DNA of 64,000 nucleotides, from positions 1,612,001 through 1,676,000 of the forward strand of contig NZ_CP138858.1 of the NCBI RefSeq assembly GCF_033878955.1. The letters run 5' to 3'. Under the pieces are notes generated by a model. The model saw only the letters and a list, made by a program, of their open reading frames with translations, was not told the DNA's origin and did not search any database. The first letter of the stretch is position 1. Every line of letters begins with the position of its first letter. The position numbers and the translations under genes are program-made. The stretch comes from Coraliomargarita algicola (lineage in GTDB: Bacteria > Verrucomicrobiota > Verrucomicrobiia > Opitutales > Coraliomargaritaceae). Of the stretch, positions 47,937 to 57,375 are shown one piece after another.

Positions 47937-48605
47937 ATGATACATCTATCTGACCATAAGGCCTTTGCGATTGGGAATCATCGTGCGATTTACACCCACC
48001 CGCATCGCCGTGATAGATGCGTTAAAGTGAATCATGCGCACATGCCCCCAGCTTTAAAGCGGCAACTGGTACCATGGTATCAGAGGTTTCGACGCTCATT
48101 TCACTTTGATGAGAATTTGGCAGAATTACGCCAGATCACCAAGATTCACGATAGAGCAACAACCACTTGTCTGAGCATACCAACTGTTGAAGGGATGGTG
48201 GAAACCGACTTAGGCCCCGGCTTGGTCGTTGAACTAATTACCGATGCCAATGGCAGTATTAGTCGCACTGCCATTGAATATGTAAAACTTTTTGGCTATA
48301 CGCCAGAAGTAAAAACTGCGCTAAATAATTTACGCAGTAGCATGGTACAACACAACATTCAGCTAAAAGACCCCGGCACCAGTAATATCGTTTTTCAACA
48401 AAGAGAGGATCACACATTACGTGCTGTTATCATCGATGGACTTGGGGCCCCCACGATACTCCCCATTCATCGCCTCTCACCAAAGCATTCAACCATGCGT
48501 ATAGATGCCAAAATCTCAAAGATAAAGAGGCGCCTGAAAAAAACCAAAACTCTGAATTCTGGCGGTAAAGAGACTCCAACTGATTTACTTCAAATCAGGG
48601 AATAA
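47937..48605 (+). CDS. YrbL-family kinase-fold protein, copy 2
   Basis: The 222-residue paralogue of the preceding gene keeps the same landmarks: RDRCVKVNHAH (Lys), KDPGTSNIVF (Asp and Asn) and VIIDGLG (metal Asp). It differs strongly in sequence from copy 1 outside these points, so the duplication is old. The last 21 bp overlap the convergent GT-D-like gene. Activity and substrate are unknown. Confidence 0.8.
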   Translation: MIHLSDHKAFAIGNHRAIYTHPHRRDRCVKVNHAHMPPALKRQLVPWYQRFRRSFHFDENLAELRQITKIHDRATTTCLSIPTVEGMVETDLGPGLVVELITDANGSISRTAIEYVKLFGYTPEVKTALNNLRSSMVQHNIQLKDPGTSNIVFQQREDHTLRAVIIDGLGAPTILPIHRLSPKHSTMRIDAKISKIKRRLKKTKTLNSGGKETPTDLLQIRE

Positions 48606-49445
48606 ACGATCCCGCACTTTCCTATATTTGCCAGGCATTTGGCCAAAATCGATCGCCTGATACCCCATACGCCCCAAATCATAAGCCATCACAGTGGCGG
48701 TAGGCCCCAACACCAGCAGGATTAAATACTGTGTTTTATCATAGGCTTGGACCTTCTGCAGGATCGAATCATACTCGTGGAAAGCATTCTTCGCCGGACC
48801 ATAGACATAATCAACTGAGGCCACATTATCGAAGAGTTCATGCTCAAAATGAAATCGACTGCCCTTTCCGACAACTATAACGACTTTCCGCCCAGCCCAA
48901 AGACTTTTAATGAGTTGCACACGTTGTGTAAACTCCGCCCGGCTGCCAGTGGGCAAACGATGAAAAAGGCCGGTGGAATCGTAAATGCGGTCAGTATCCA
49001 AAAGACCGAGAACCTCTCTACCGATACGAATAATGAACTTTTGCCAAATGCGCCCCAAGGAGTCAAAATCTCTCACAGGATGGATGGCGACTAAGACATT
49101 TGGATCCGAAGAACGCAATACTTCTAACATCCTCTGATTGAGAGTTTCATTTACATCCTGAAAGGACTTATGCCTCTCCCCAATAATCAGTTTAAACTCT
49201 CCATCACCAAAACGTGTGATGCTTTTCCGACTTTGAATCAACCTTTCCAGGGATTGCTCTTCAGAATACACTTTAGGATATTCACTCACAAATGACTCAA
49301 TCTGCGAGCGGAAGAGTCGAATCACCCAAGCATCGCCAGCCTCCCGCACTCTCTTCCTTAGAGGAACTGAAGGAAGGAAACAGGACACTAACAAACAAGT
49401 CTTGCGAATAATTGCCCTAAGCATCATTTTGAAAATGGTCATCAT
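48585..49445 (-). CDS. GT-D-fold (DUF1792-like) glycosyltransferase
   Basis: The 286-residue protein contains SRKSITRFGDGEFKLIIG near residue 70, the signature of GT-D/DUF1792 enzymes such as the streptococcal transferases acting on serine-rich glycoproteins. ILLVLGPTATVMAYDLGRMG near 240 fits the family's C-terminal nucleotide region. It lies opposite to the surrounding genes. Donor and acceptor are unknown. Confidence 0.78.
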   Translation of the reverse strand: MMTIFKMMLRAIIRKTCLLVSCFLPSVPLRKRVREAGDAWVIRLFRSQIESFVSEYPKVYSEEQSLERLIQSRKSITRFGDGEFKLIIGERHKSFQDVNETLNQRMLEVLRSSDPNVLVAIHPVRDFDSLGRIWQKFIIRIGREVLGLLDTDRIYDSTGLFHRLPTGSRAEFTQRVQLIKSLWAGRKVVIVVGKGSRFHFEHELFDNVASVDYVYGPAKNAFHEYDSILQKVQAYDKTQYLILLVLGPTATVMAYDLGRMGYQAIDFGQMPGKYRKVRDRLFPDLK

Positions 49446-49466
49446 AAAGTTTTTATTTCAATTAAA

Positions 49467-50324
49467 ATGCCGAAACCAAGCAAATATGGCCCCCTCAAGC
49501 CCATTTATCAGCTAACTTTCAATTTGAGCCAATCATCTGCTTCGAAATGCTCGTTGGCATATTCAGGACGCGAAGACGGCATCGGTGCACAAATCCACTC
49601 ACTTTTCTCCTTACACGCATACGCAAAACTTCGAGGAATGACGGTACTACCGCAAGCCTTGTCCAATATTGCGCATAACGACCAAGAAGACCCTGATTGG
49701 GATGACAAGTGGAACCGTTTTTTTAATTTACCAAGATCCAGGACGACGCCCCAAGAACCGTATATTAAACGCATAAAGCTCGAACGTCTTTTTTTTCCGA
49801 CTTCGGGCACTTGTTATGTCACCCAGAAAGCGCATACAATCACAGATCTGTTTCCCGAATCCTACCGTGCAGTCATGCCAGAGCTAAGAAAGCAATATGA
49901 TCAGGCACCCATCGAGAAAACCCACTTCTTAAAGGATGATAGGATCAGTGTCGCAATACATTTACGCCTAGGAGATGTCGCCAACCATAGCGCCCGCTCC
50001 AGTCGAATAGACCGTGCCGTGCAACAAATAAGCACGATTCGTAAATATCTAGAACAAAAGGGAGAAAATTTTGAAATTCTAGTTTTATCCCAAGGCTCTC
50101 CAGCAAATTTCACTCCGTTAGTCGACTTAGGCGCTCAACTCCACTTAAATGAAGATTTGTTCAAAACATTTCACACATTAGTCTGCGCTGACATACTCTG
50201 TATGGCAAAAAGCTCGCTCTCTTACGCAGCAGCCTTACTCAATCAAAAAACAGTGATCTACGAACCCTTCTGGCACCCCAAATTACCGAATTGGCTCAAT
50301 GATGCCAATCAGCTGCCTCAATAA
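49467..50324 (+). CDS. Putative fucosyltransferase-like glycosyltransferase
   Basis: The 285-residue protein has REDGIGAQIHSLFSLHAYA near residue 40 and VAIHLRLGDVA near 170, resembling the G-x-G-x-Q and HxRxGD motifs of GT11 and related fucosyltransferases. SSLSYAAALLNQKTVIYEP near the end fits the same fold. The closest true family is not certain, as the motifs are degenerate. It would transfer a deoxy-sugar such as fucose to the glycan. The next gene's long frame overlaps, but its natural start is 14 bp downstream. Confidence 0.6.
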   Translation: MPKPSKYGPLKPIYQLTFNLSQSSASKCSLAYSGREDGIGAQIHSLFSLHAYAKLRGMTVLPQALSNIAHNDQEDPDWDDKWNRFFNLPRSRTTPQEPYIKRIKLERLFFPTSGTCYVTQKAHTITDLFPESYRAVMPELRKQYDQAPIEKTHFLKDDRISVAIHLRLGDVANHSARSSRIDRAVQQISTIRKYLEQKGENFEILVLSQGSPANFTPLVDLGAQLHLNEDLFKTFHTLVCADILCMAKSSLSYAAALLNQKTVIYEPFWHPKLPNWLNDANQLPQ

Positions 50325-50337
50325 CATAAGCCCTTCC

Positions 50338-51591
50338 ATGAATCCAATTCGAGTTCTACACATTGGCACATCCAGCAAAGGCGGCGCATCCCGTGCGATG
50401 CTAAGAATTGTAAAAGCGCAGGAATCTGATTTGATTAATACCTATGGTGCATTTCATCTGGGTCCCACTCCAGGCCCCAATTGGCATCGCTTAGCGGCCC
50501 CGAAAAAGGACTGGAGCTTCCCCCTCAGACGTTTGCGCATGAGTATCGCAAAGAAAGGCCGCGATCGAAGCTTGGAAAGTTTCACCCCCGCCACCCCTGG
50601 GCGTAGCCTACACATCCCAGCCGAACTACTGGCTGAAATACAAATTGTAAATTTCCACTATTTGGGCGGGCAAATCTGGAACCTATCTGAACTATTTGCA
50701 TCTATTCCGCCCCACATACCAATTGTCGTGACAATGCACGACATGAATCAAGTGACTGGCGGATGCCATTACTCCAATGGTTGCACTCAATATAAAGATA
50801 GCTGCAACAGCTGCCCACAACTCCCAGGCACCCTCGGCAACAAGATCAGTCAAGAAACTTTCCACAGCAAGCAAGCCCTATACCGGGCAAGAGAAACTAA
50901 CTTTGTCCTACCCTCAAAATGGCTCGAGCGTATCACTCGCGAAAGTAGCCTCGGACAACTCGGCCACCGTATAGACTATATCGGATACCCATTCCCACAA
51001 CTAAAGCCACTCATCCAACGCGAAAAGGCTCAGGCAAAACTACAACTGAAGCCCAGCTCAAAAAAACGAATTTTAATCGTCGCTCAAGATTTGGCGAATC
51101 GTCGCAAAGGAACCTACCTACTCATCGACGCACTACTACAAAATCGACTACCAGAATGCACATTATTGCTGATGGGGAAGAAAATTGACATAACAGATGA
51201 TCGAATCGAACAACTCGGATTCATCAACGACGATGAAATGCTGAGGAACGCCTATGCCTCTGCCAACGTGCTCTGCTTGCCCTCAATAGAAGAAAACCTA
51301 GCACAAACTGGCATCGAAAGCCTGGCTGAGGGCACCCCTGTGGTCTGCTTCGATAGAACAGGCCCAGCGGACTATGTCATCGACGGAGAGACAGGCATCA
51401 GGGCGCCAGAATGCACAGCCATCGCCTTAGCCGAAGCGCTCATAAATTGCTTAAGTCATGCGCAAATGTCCGAGCAATCCTATGTACGTGAAGCTTACAG
51501 CCAAATTTACGAGAGCACATATTCTACACAGTTCATTCGAAAGCGCTACCACGAAGTCTACAAACAGCTGTTAACGGAGAAAACCACCTAG
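50338..51591 (+). CDS. GT4-family glycosyltransferase
   Basis: The frame is open from 50299, but the family start is the ATG at 50338 (MNPIRVLHIGTSSKGGASRA), giving 417 residues. The middle has a Cys-rich turn (GCTQYKDSCNSCPQLPG) seen in one GT4 subgroup of surface-polysaccharide transferases, and the end has ENLAQTGIESLAEGTPVVCF (EX7E). The Cys cluster may bind zinc. Substrates are unknown. Confidence 0.88.
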   Translation: MNPIRVLHIGTSSKGGASRAMLRIVKAQESDLINTYGAFHLGPTPGPNWHRLAAPKKDWSFPLRRLRMSIAKKGRDRSLESFTPATPGRSLHIPAELLAEIQIVNFHYLGGQIWNLSELFASIPPHIPIVVTMHDMNQVTGGCHYSNGCTQYKDSCNSCPQLPGTLGNKISQETFHSKQALYRARETNFVLPSKWLERITRESSLGQLGHRIDYIGYPFPQLKPLIQREKAQAKLQLKPSSKKRILIVAQDLANRRKGTYLLIDALLQNRLPECTLLLMGKKIDITDDRIEQLGFINDDEMLRNAYASANVLCLPSIEENLAQTGIESLAEGTPVVCFDRTGPADYVIDGETGIRAPECTAIALAEALINCLSHAQMSEQSYVREAYSQIYESTYSTQFIRKRYHEVYKQLLTEKTT

Positions 51592-51700
51592 GCCCCTCCT
51601 ATCCGCGCAATCATAATTACCTTATAAAAATGACTTTACCTGCCGTTTTCCCGCTCATTTAACTCAAATCCTGAAGCCCGGCAAAACCACACAACAGACA

Positions 51701-52918
51701 ATGAAAAATAGACAGATTGAAACCACTTGGAAAGACCGAGAAGCAGGCACCTTAAAAACTCAATTGATTGAGTCTCAAGTACCGGCCCTAAAACCAGGTG
51801 AAATCTTAGTCAAATTATTACATGTGCCCATGCATGGGAGTTTTTGGTTGGCCACACATCCAAATGGCATTCACCCCCGAAAGGAAGAGTTTTTGAGTGA
51901 GGGACGATTCGTATTCGGCAACGGTGGCGTCGCACAAGTCGTTGATACAACACTAGACGAACGAGACTTCCGCAAGGGAGACTACGTTTGCATATTTGGA
52001 CATATTCCTTGCCGCCGATACAATTGCTATGCCTGCACAGTCCTACATCGCTATTCAGAATGTGATTTCAATGAAAGCTCCATCCTAGGTCACGGCAAGG
52101 GCTCAACTGAAGGAACCTATGCGGAATACGCCGTGTTGCCGCGCCATTCATATGAAATCTGCTTTCGTCGAGAAGAATCCCCCTCTACGAGCCTGCTAAA
52201 ATCATTTATGTTTGGCTTTCTTTTTGCAGATGTTCGCAATGCCCTGACTCGACACATGGATTCCTTACGCATGCGCCGTATGCTACTAATCGGAGCTGGG
52301 TTTTCCGGTATGATTGCAGCCTACATCCACAATCGGACATGCCCCGAATCAAAAATATTCGTAGTTGATTCTTCGCCCGAACGTTTGGCACACTTAAAGT
52401 CGATCGATCCAGAAGGAATCGGGACCTACCTACTGCCCCACTCGATTGCGACGGAATTAAATAGCCGTCACCAACATGTCGGCTTCAGGCATGAACTCTC
52501 CAGCATAATCGATGACGTGTCTAAAGAAATGCATGCACATTTCGGAGGAAGAAGCTGCAATTTACTATTCGATAGTTCATCCGGCAACACCACTCCTATC
52601 TGGGACAATCCACAAATACTTGCGCCATCGGCACACTGCATACCCTTTGGATTTGGGTCACAATACATCTTACTCAGTAAGGAGCTCATACAAATGTCTG
52701 GTTTGACCATAATGATGTCACGGGGCGTCGGCAACATCCGTAACCGTAAAGAAGTGATCGAGCTGATCAAAGCTGGCGCAGGGAAATTCATCAATGAAAA
52801 GCTGCTAGCAGAAACGAAAGAGCTACATGGAATAGATGAAGCAGCAACATTTATAGAGCAGATGCAGAACCCTCCACGCCAACTTCATGAAATATCACAT
52901 GCATATATCTCTTTTTAA
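51701..52918 (+). CDS. MDR-type dehydrogenase, zinc site atypical
   Basis: The 405-residue protein is a medium-chain dehydrogenase: GroES-like N-terminus with GEILVKLLHVP and a Rossmann domain starting MLLIGAGFSGMIAAY. At the position of the usual catalytic Cys (CGTD or CHSD) it has PMHGSFW, and the Cys cluster (CRRYNCYACTVLHRYSEC) is not spaced like the standard structural zinc site. It may be zinc-free or unusual. In this locus it could oxidise or reduce a nucleotide-linked or free sugar; together with the dehydratase downstream it may supply a sugar acid. Confidence 0.8.
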   Translation: MKNRQIETTWKDREAGTLKTQLIESQVPALKPGEILVKLLHVPMHGSFWLATHPNGIHPRKEEFLSEGRFVFGNGGVAQVVDTTLDERDFRKGDYVCIFGHIPCRRYNCYACTVLHRYSECDFNESSILGHGKGSTEGTYAEYAVLPRHSYEICFRREESPSTSLLKSFMFGFLFADVRNALTRHMDSLRMRRMLLIGAGFSGMIAAYIHNRTCPESKIFVVDSSPERLAHLKSIDPEGIGTYLLPHSIATELNSRHQHVGFRHELSSIIDDVSKEMHAHFGGRSCNLLFDSSSGNTTPIWDNPQILAPSAHCIPFGFGSQYILLSKELIQMSGLTIMMSRGVGNIRNRKEVIELIKAGAGKFINEKLLAETKELHGIDEAATFIEQMQNPPRQLHEISHAYISF

Positions 52919-52923
52919 ATATT

Positions 52924-53805
52924 ATGCGCGTAGATTGGATCTTACTACTTTACAATCGACCAGAGCATAGCAGACGAGTTTTAGAAAGCTTAGCCAATAA
53001 CCAGATCGACCGTATTTTCGTTTATATCGACCATCCGCAAGACTCGACAGCGCGATACGCCCAAAAAGAGTTACTCCAAATCCTAGAGGCACCATGGCCA
53101 TTTGAAATTAAGTTAACGCAACGCCAAGAAAGCTTCGGACTGGCACGCAGTGTCTGCACTTCACTAAACGATGCATTCAAAGATGGCGCCGAAGCTGCTG
53201 TATTACTCGAAGACGACTGCGTATTAAAGGATAATGGCAAGCACTTCTTCGAAGCAGGACTACAATACCTAAAAAACGACAAGTCCGTCCGTAGCCTCTG
53301 CGGTTATACAAACCCACAATGCCCTTTCGTATTTGAGCCGGGCAGCGACCTATTGTCGCTGCATCGTTTCTCAACTTGGGGTTGGGCCACATGGTCGGAC
53401 CGCTGGCAAGACTACAACCGCGACAGCACCCTCGGCTCACTCTTAGAGCGCACAAAAACCTCGGTAGAATCCATCAAGCATTTCGCACCAGATCTCGCAA
53501 CACTTTGTCAAGATTCAGATTATTTAAATGGCTTTATAGATATATGGAGCGTGCCTTGGACCCTACTCCACTTTCTGACGGAGACATATGCCATTTTTCC
53601 GATCGAGTCTGTAATCGAAAACATCGGTTTAGATGGTAGCGGTTCGAATTGCTCAGAAACTGATGTCTTTAACATAAAAAATGCACCCAACACCGTAAAA
53701 TCGGCCTATACATGGGATCGAAGAAACTACATTTTCCAGAACGAAGATCTAATACGTATATTTATGGAATCTCATGGCTTGAAAACCTTTCCATCAAAGT
53801 CTTAA
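52924..53805 (+). CDS. Family-2/GNT-I-like glycosyltransferase
   Basis: The 293-residue protein begins WILLLYNRPEHSRRVLESL and has VLLEDDCVL near residue 100, equivalent to the DxD metal/nucleotide-sugar motif, and STWGWATWSDRW near 150. This fits GT-A enzymes such as GT2 or the GNT-I-like group. It starts 5 bp after the dehydrogenase gene. Substrates are unknown. Confidence 0.82.
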   Translation: MRVDWILLLYNRPEHSRRVLESLANNQIDRIFVYIDHPQDSTARYAQKELLQILEAPWPFEIKLTQRQESFGLARSVCTSLNDAFKDGAEAAVLLEDDCVLKDNGKHFFEAGLQYLKNDKSVRSLCGYTNPQCPFVFEPGSDLLSLHRFSTWGWATWSDRWQDYNRDSTLGSLLERTKTSVESIKHFAPDLATLCQDSDYLNGFIDIWSVPWTLLHFLTETYAIFPIESVIENIGLDGSGSNCSETDVFNIKNAPNTVKSAYTWDRRNYIFQNEDLIRIFMESHGLKTFPSKS

Positions 53806-53821
53806 TTGAACCCATTCACGC

Positions 53822-55147
53822 ATGCCCAAACAAACCATTGAAGAAATAGAAATCATCCCTGTCGCGGGTTACGACAGCATGCTACTCAATTTGAGCGGTG
53901 CGCACACACCCACATTCTCGCGCATACTGGTGATCATCACGGATAACCACGGGCGCGAAGGCATCGGAGAGATACCATGCAGCCAATCCATATTAAGCAT
54001 GCTCGATTTAATAGCCCCCTCCTTGCGCGGCCAAACAGTCGAAAACTATAGATCCCTACTCCGATCGTTACTCGATCGCTACAAAGAGCACGACGCGGCA
54101 GGACGCGGCCTACAGACTTTCGACCAACGCACAACAATCCATGCAGTAACCGCAATCGAGGCTGCCCTGCTCGACCTCAGGGGCAAGACGCTAGGCATGC
54201 CAGTCTGTGAACTACTCGGACGTGGAAAAATAAGAGAGTCCATCCCCTTTCTTGCTTATTTATTTTTCATAGGAGAATCCGAAGCCACAGAATTTGATTA
54301 TAAACAAGAGATCACGCAGCCAAATAGCTGGCATTCAGCACGCCGCTCACCTGCGATGGATACTCAGGCAATTATTGAGCAAGCCGGGCTAGTTGCTGAA
54401 ACCTATGGCTTTAAGGACTTTAAACTCAAAGGCGGTGTTTTCGCACCAGAAAAGGAAATCGAAGCAGTCATCGGCCTCAGTCAAACATTTCCGCAAGCAC
54501 ACTTAACTTTAGATCCGAACGGCTGCTGGGACCTAGCAACTGCACTCGAAGCAGCCAAACAGCTGAAAGGAAGGGTTAGTTACCTCGAAGACCCATGCGG
54601 AGCAGAAGGACGCTTCTCCTCTCGCGAGATCATGGCCGAGTTCAGGCAACGTAGCGGCATCCCGACAGCAACCAATATGGTCGCCACTGACAGTCGAGAA
54701 CTCGCTCACGCAATCAAGCAATCCGCCGTAGATATTCCGCTCGCTGACCCACATTTCTGGGGAATGGAAGGAGCCGTTCAGGTTTCGAATCTGTGCCGGC
54801 AAAACGGCTTGTGTTGGGGTGCCCACTCCAACAACCACTTCGATATTTCACTCGCAATGGTCAGTCAAGTGGCAGCTGCCGCGGAAGGCACGATCACGGC
54901 CATCGATACACATTGGATTTGGCAAGAAGGCCAACACCTCACTTTAAATCCACCTAAAATAATCGATGGTGCGATCCAAATAGACGACTCCGTGGGCTTG
55001 GGCGTCGAAATAGATCGAGCGGCAATTCAAAAAGCTCATGCACTCTATCAAGAAGTAGGACAGTCCGACCGTGACGATAGTCTAGCTATGCAAGCTTTAA
55101 TCCCAAATTGGGAATTCGACCCGAAAAGTCCTTGCATGGTACGATAG
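53822..55147 (+). CDS. Glucarate dehydratase (enolase superfamily)
   Basis: The 441-residue protein matches glucarate dehydratase along its whole length. Catalytic KxK is K201/K203 (FKLKGG), metal ligands are D231 (LDPNG), E256 (LEDPCG) and N285 (TATNM), and the general base pair is D309 and H339 in SNNHFDIS. The equivalent E. coli residues are all kept. Such enzymes remove water from D-glucarate or L-idarate to give 5-keto-4-deoxyglucarate. Its place among surface-glycan genes, not beside kdgA or garL type genes, is unusual and suggests a role in making a glycan precursor. Confidence 0.9.
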   Translation: MPKQTIEEIEIIPVAGYDSMLLNLSGAHTPTFSRILVIITDNHGREGIGEIPCSQSILSMLDLIAPSLRGQTVENYRSLLRSLLDRYKEHDAAGRGLQTFDQRTTIHAVTAIEAALLDLRGKTLGMPVCELLGRGKIRESIPFLAYLFFIGESEATEFDYKQEITQPNSWHSARRSPAMDTQAIIEQAGLVAETYGFKDFKLKGGVFAPEKEIEAVIGLSQTFPQAHLTLDPNGCWDLATALEAAKQLKGRVSYLEDPCGAEGRFSSREIMAEFRQRSGIPTATNMVATDSRELAHAIKQSAVDIPLADPHFWGMEGAVQVSNLCRQNGLCWGAHSNNHFDISLAMVSQVAAAAEGTITAIDTHWIWQEGQHLTLNPPKIIDGAIQIDDSVGLGVEIDRAAIQKAHALYQEVGQSDRDDSLAMQALIPNWEFDPKSPCMVR

Positions 55148-55211
55148 CCGGCACGAAATTTCGAATACACTTGCGACGTAAACAGCACCGCCCCCATCCA
55201 CATCCAAATTT

Positions 55212-55928
55212 ATGAAAAAGAACATCAGCCTAGCCATCATTCCAGCTCGTGGAGGTTCTCGCGGGATTCCTCGGAAAAATTTAGAATTAATCGGCGAAAA
55301 ACCACTCGTAGCACACACCATAGAGCACGCAAAAAAGGCCCAGAACGTAGATGTATTCCTAGTGAACAGCGATGATGCTGAGATTCGAGCAGTGGCTGAA
55401 TCCTATGGTGCCCTAACGATGGACCGGCCGGATATGTATGCACACGACAAGATCCTACAAGAAGTGGACTTGCTCCTAAAGTGGACCGTCGAAACTTACG
55501 AAAAAGCACATCCCGAAGAGCAAGTAGATATAGTCGCATTACTGTACCCGACCGCTCCACTTCGCGACGTTAAAGCAATCGATAAAGCAATCGAGTTAGT
55601 TCGAGACCAAGACTATGACTCAGCGCTTTCCCTCTATTATGATGACTCCTATCTATGGCAGATCAATCAAGACGGAAAAACCGTTCGTCCGACAAACTAC
55701 GACCCCAATAAACGCATGCCCCGACAAAAAGAATCGTGGAATCAATGGGTTGAAAATAAAGCCGTCTATGCAATTAAACGTAGTATTCTATTTGAGGTGG
55801 GACGTATCGGTCCCAAAACAGGCTTAGTTGAGATGGACAAATGGCGCTCCATAGACATCGATAACCCTAGCGATTTAGAATTAGCGAGAGCGGTCTATAA
55901 AGAAAAGCAAGACGAACTCGATTCGTAG
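55212..55928 (+). CDS. Acylneuraminate cytidylyltransferase family protein
   Basis: The 238-residue protein has the CTP-binding start IIPARGGSRGIPRKN and a later VALLYPTAPLRD. It belongs to the NeuA/PseF/LegF group, which activates ulosonic acids with CMP. A separate PseF-like gene for the pseudaminic pathway exists at 62659-63363, so this one may act on another keto-sugar acid. It is divergent enough from PseF to suppose a different substrate. It lies 64 bp after the dehydratase gene. Confidence 0.85.
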   Translation: MKKNISLAIIPARGGSRGIPRKNLELIGEKPLVAHTIEHAKKAQNVDVFLVNSDDAEIRAVAESYGALTMDRPDMYAHDKILQEVDLLLKWTVETYEKAHPEEQVDIVALLYPTAPLRDVKAIDKAIELVRDQDYDSALSLYYDDSYLWQINQDGKTVRPTNYDPNKRMPRQKESWNQWVENKAVYAIKRSILFEVGRIGPKTGLVEMDKWRSIDIDNPSDLELARAVYKEKQDELDS

Positions 55929-55938
55929 GAAACTGAGA

Positions 55939-57360
55939 ATGGAAAACAAAAAAACAAAAGTCCTGCTAGTAATCGCTGGAGATTTATTTGTTCGAAATTA
56001 CATACGCTCAGGTGTTGCCCACAAAATTTCAGAAGCATTTCAGCTATCTATCATCGCCAATGACGCATGTAGCCTAAAGGCAGACCTTGAAAGCGCCCCG
56101 AACTTCTCAGGCTACTTCAAAACCGACCCAAAACACGAAGCGGCCCATTATAATTACTTCACCCTACTCATTTTTCGCTATCGAAACAGGTCAAAAACCT
56201 TTCCATTTCGCTTAAAAAGAGATATAGGCTGGAACCTTCCGGACGAAGCATTTTCACGAATCAAAAAGCTCAAGCTTTTATTAAAAAAGGGAAAAAGAGG
56301 GCGTGAAGCTCGCCGCTGTGTCCTGCAAGGGAATCGTCTACTGTTCAGGTTTTATAAAAAGCGAATCGAAGCCAAACTCCCGATTAATCAAGATCTATCG
56401 CAGCAAATTAGTGAGATCCGCCCCGACATCCTATTATTTCCATCATCTGCCTATGATCCTGCTGGCAATGATGTGGCTAGAATCTGTAAGAAATTAGGCA
56501 TCAAAAGTGTATACTTAATTGATAATTGGGACAATTTAAGCAGTAAGTCGGTCTTCTGGGCACGACCTGACTTCTTAGGCGTCTGGAGTGAGCAACATCA
56601 AGAGCACGCCATTCGAATTCACGGTTTTGAATCATCAAGAGTCTACCCGATCGGCACACCTCGTTTTGACGACTATTTCTCCCAAAGAGGTGCCACGACA
56701 TCTAAGCCTTTTGATTTCCCATATGTTGTATTCTCAGGATGCTGTCTGCCCTTTGATGAGACCACAGCATTAAAGGCACTCGATCAAGAAATCCGAGAAC
56801 ACCCAGAAATATACAATGAGCTTCGAATTGTCTACAGGCCCCACCCTTGGCGGCAGAAAAGAAAAGCTGAAGCCACCTTTATCGAATCTGAGTTTACACA
56901 TGTAGTGTTGGATCCGCAAATCCGAGATCAGTTTCTCAGTAACTCAGAGAATATGTCTGAACAGGTATCTTTTCAACCTAGCACCGACTATTACCCTCTA
57001 CTCTTAGATAACGCACAATTCGTCTGCGGCCCGCTGACTACATTTCTATTGGAAAGTTTAATCTTCAAGAAACACTACATAGGGCTTAGCTACGACGACG
57101 GAACACACATAACCAGCCCGCATAATGCATTTAAATACTATGAGATGTATAAAGGCATTGATAAACACCCAGGCGTCACACTGGTGCATAACATTCAACT
57201 CTTAACCAGTTCATTCAGAACCACCTTCGAAACATATACGCCGAACTGTAAAGAATATAAAAGCTGGGACAAAGCCCTGAACTACTACTTACGAATTGAT
57301 GATAGCCCGTACCCTCAGCGTTTAACTCAACTAATTAAAGCTGTAGAAAAAGATAGTTAG
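55939..57360 (+). CDS. GT-B-like surface-carbohydrate transferase, uncertain family
   Basis: The 473-residue protein has two Rossmann-like halves: VLLVIAGDLFVRNYI at the start, DILLFPSSAYDPAGNDVAR and SVYLIDNWDNLSSK in the middle and CGPLTTFLLESLIFKKHYIG near residue 360. The layout is like CDP-glycerol glycerophosphotransferase or capsule transferase proteins. It follows the cytidylyltransferase by 10 bp and may use the CMP-activated product. Exact family not recognised. Confidence 0.65.
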   Translation: MENKKTKVLLVIAGDLFVRNYIRSGVAHKISEAFQLSIIANDACSLKADLESAPNFSGYFKTDPKHEAAHYNYFTLLIFRYRNRSKTFPFRLKRDIGWNLPDEAFSRIKKLKLLLKKGKRGREARRCVLQGNRLLFRFYKKRIEAKLPINQDLSQQISEIRPDILLFPSSAYDPAGNDVARICKKLGIKSVYLIDNWDNLSSKSVFWARPDFLGVWSEQHQEHAIRIHGFESSRVYPIGTPRFDDYFSQRGATTSKPFDFPYVVFSGCCLPFDETTALKALDQEIREHPEIYNELRIVYRPHPWRQKRKAEATFIESEFTHVVLDPQIRDQFLSNSENMSEQVSFQPSTDYYPLLLDNAQFVCGPLTTFLLESLIFKKHYIGLSYDDGTHITSPHNAFKYYEMYKGIDKHPGVTLVHNIQLLTSSFRTTFETYTPNCKEYKSWDKALNYYLRIDDSPYPQRLTQLIKAVEKDS

Positions 57361-57375
57361 AAGCAGATTCGACGG

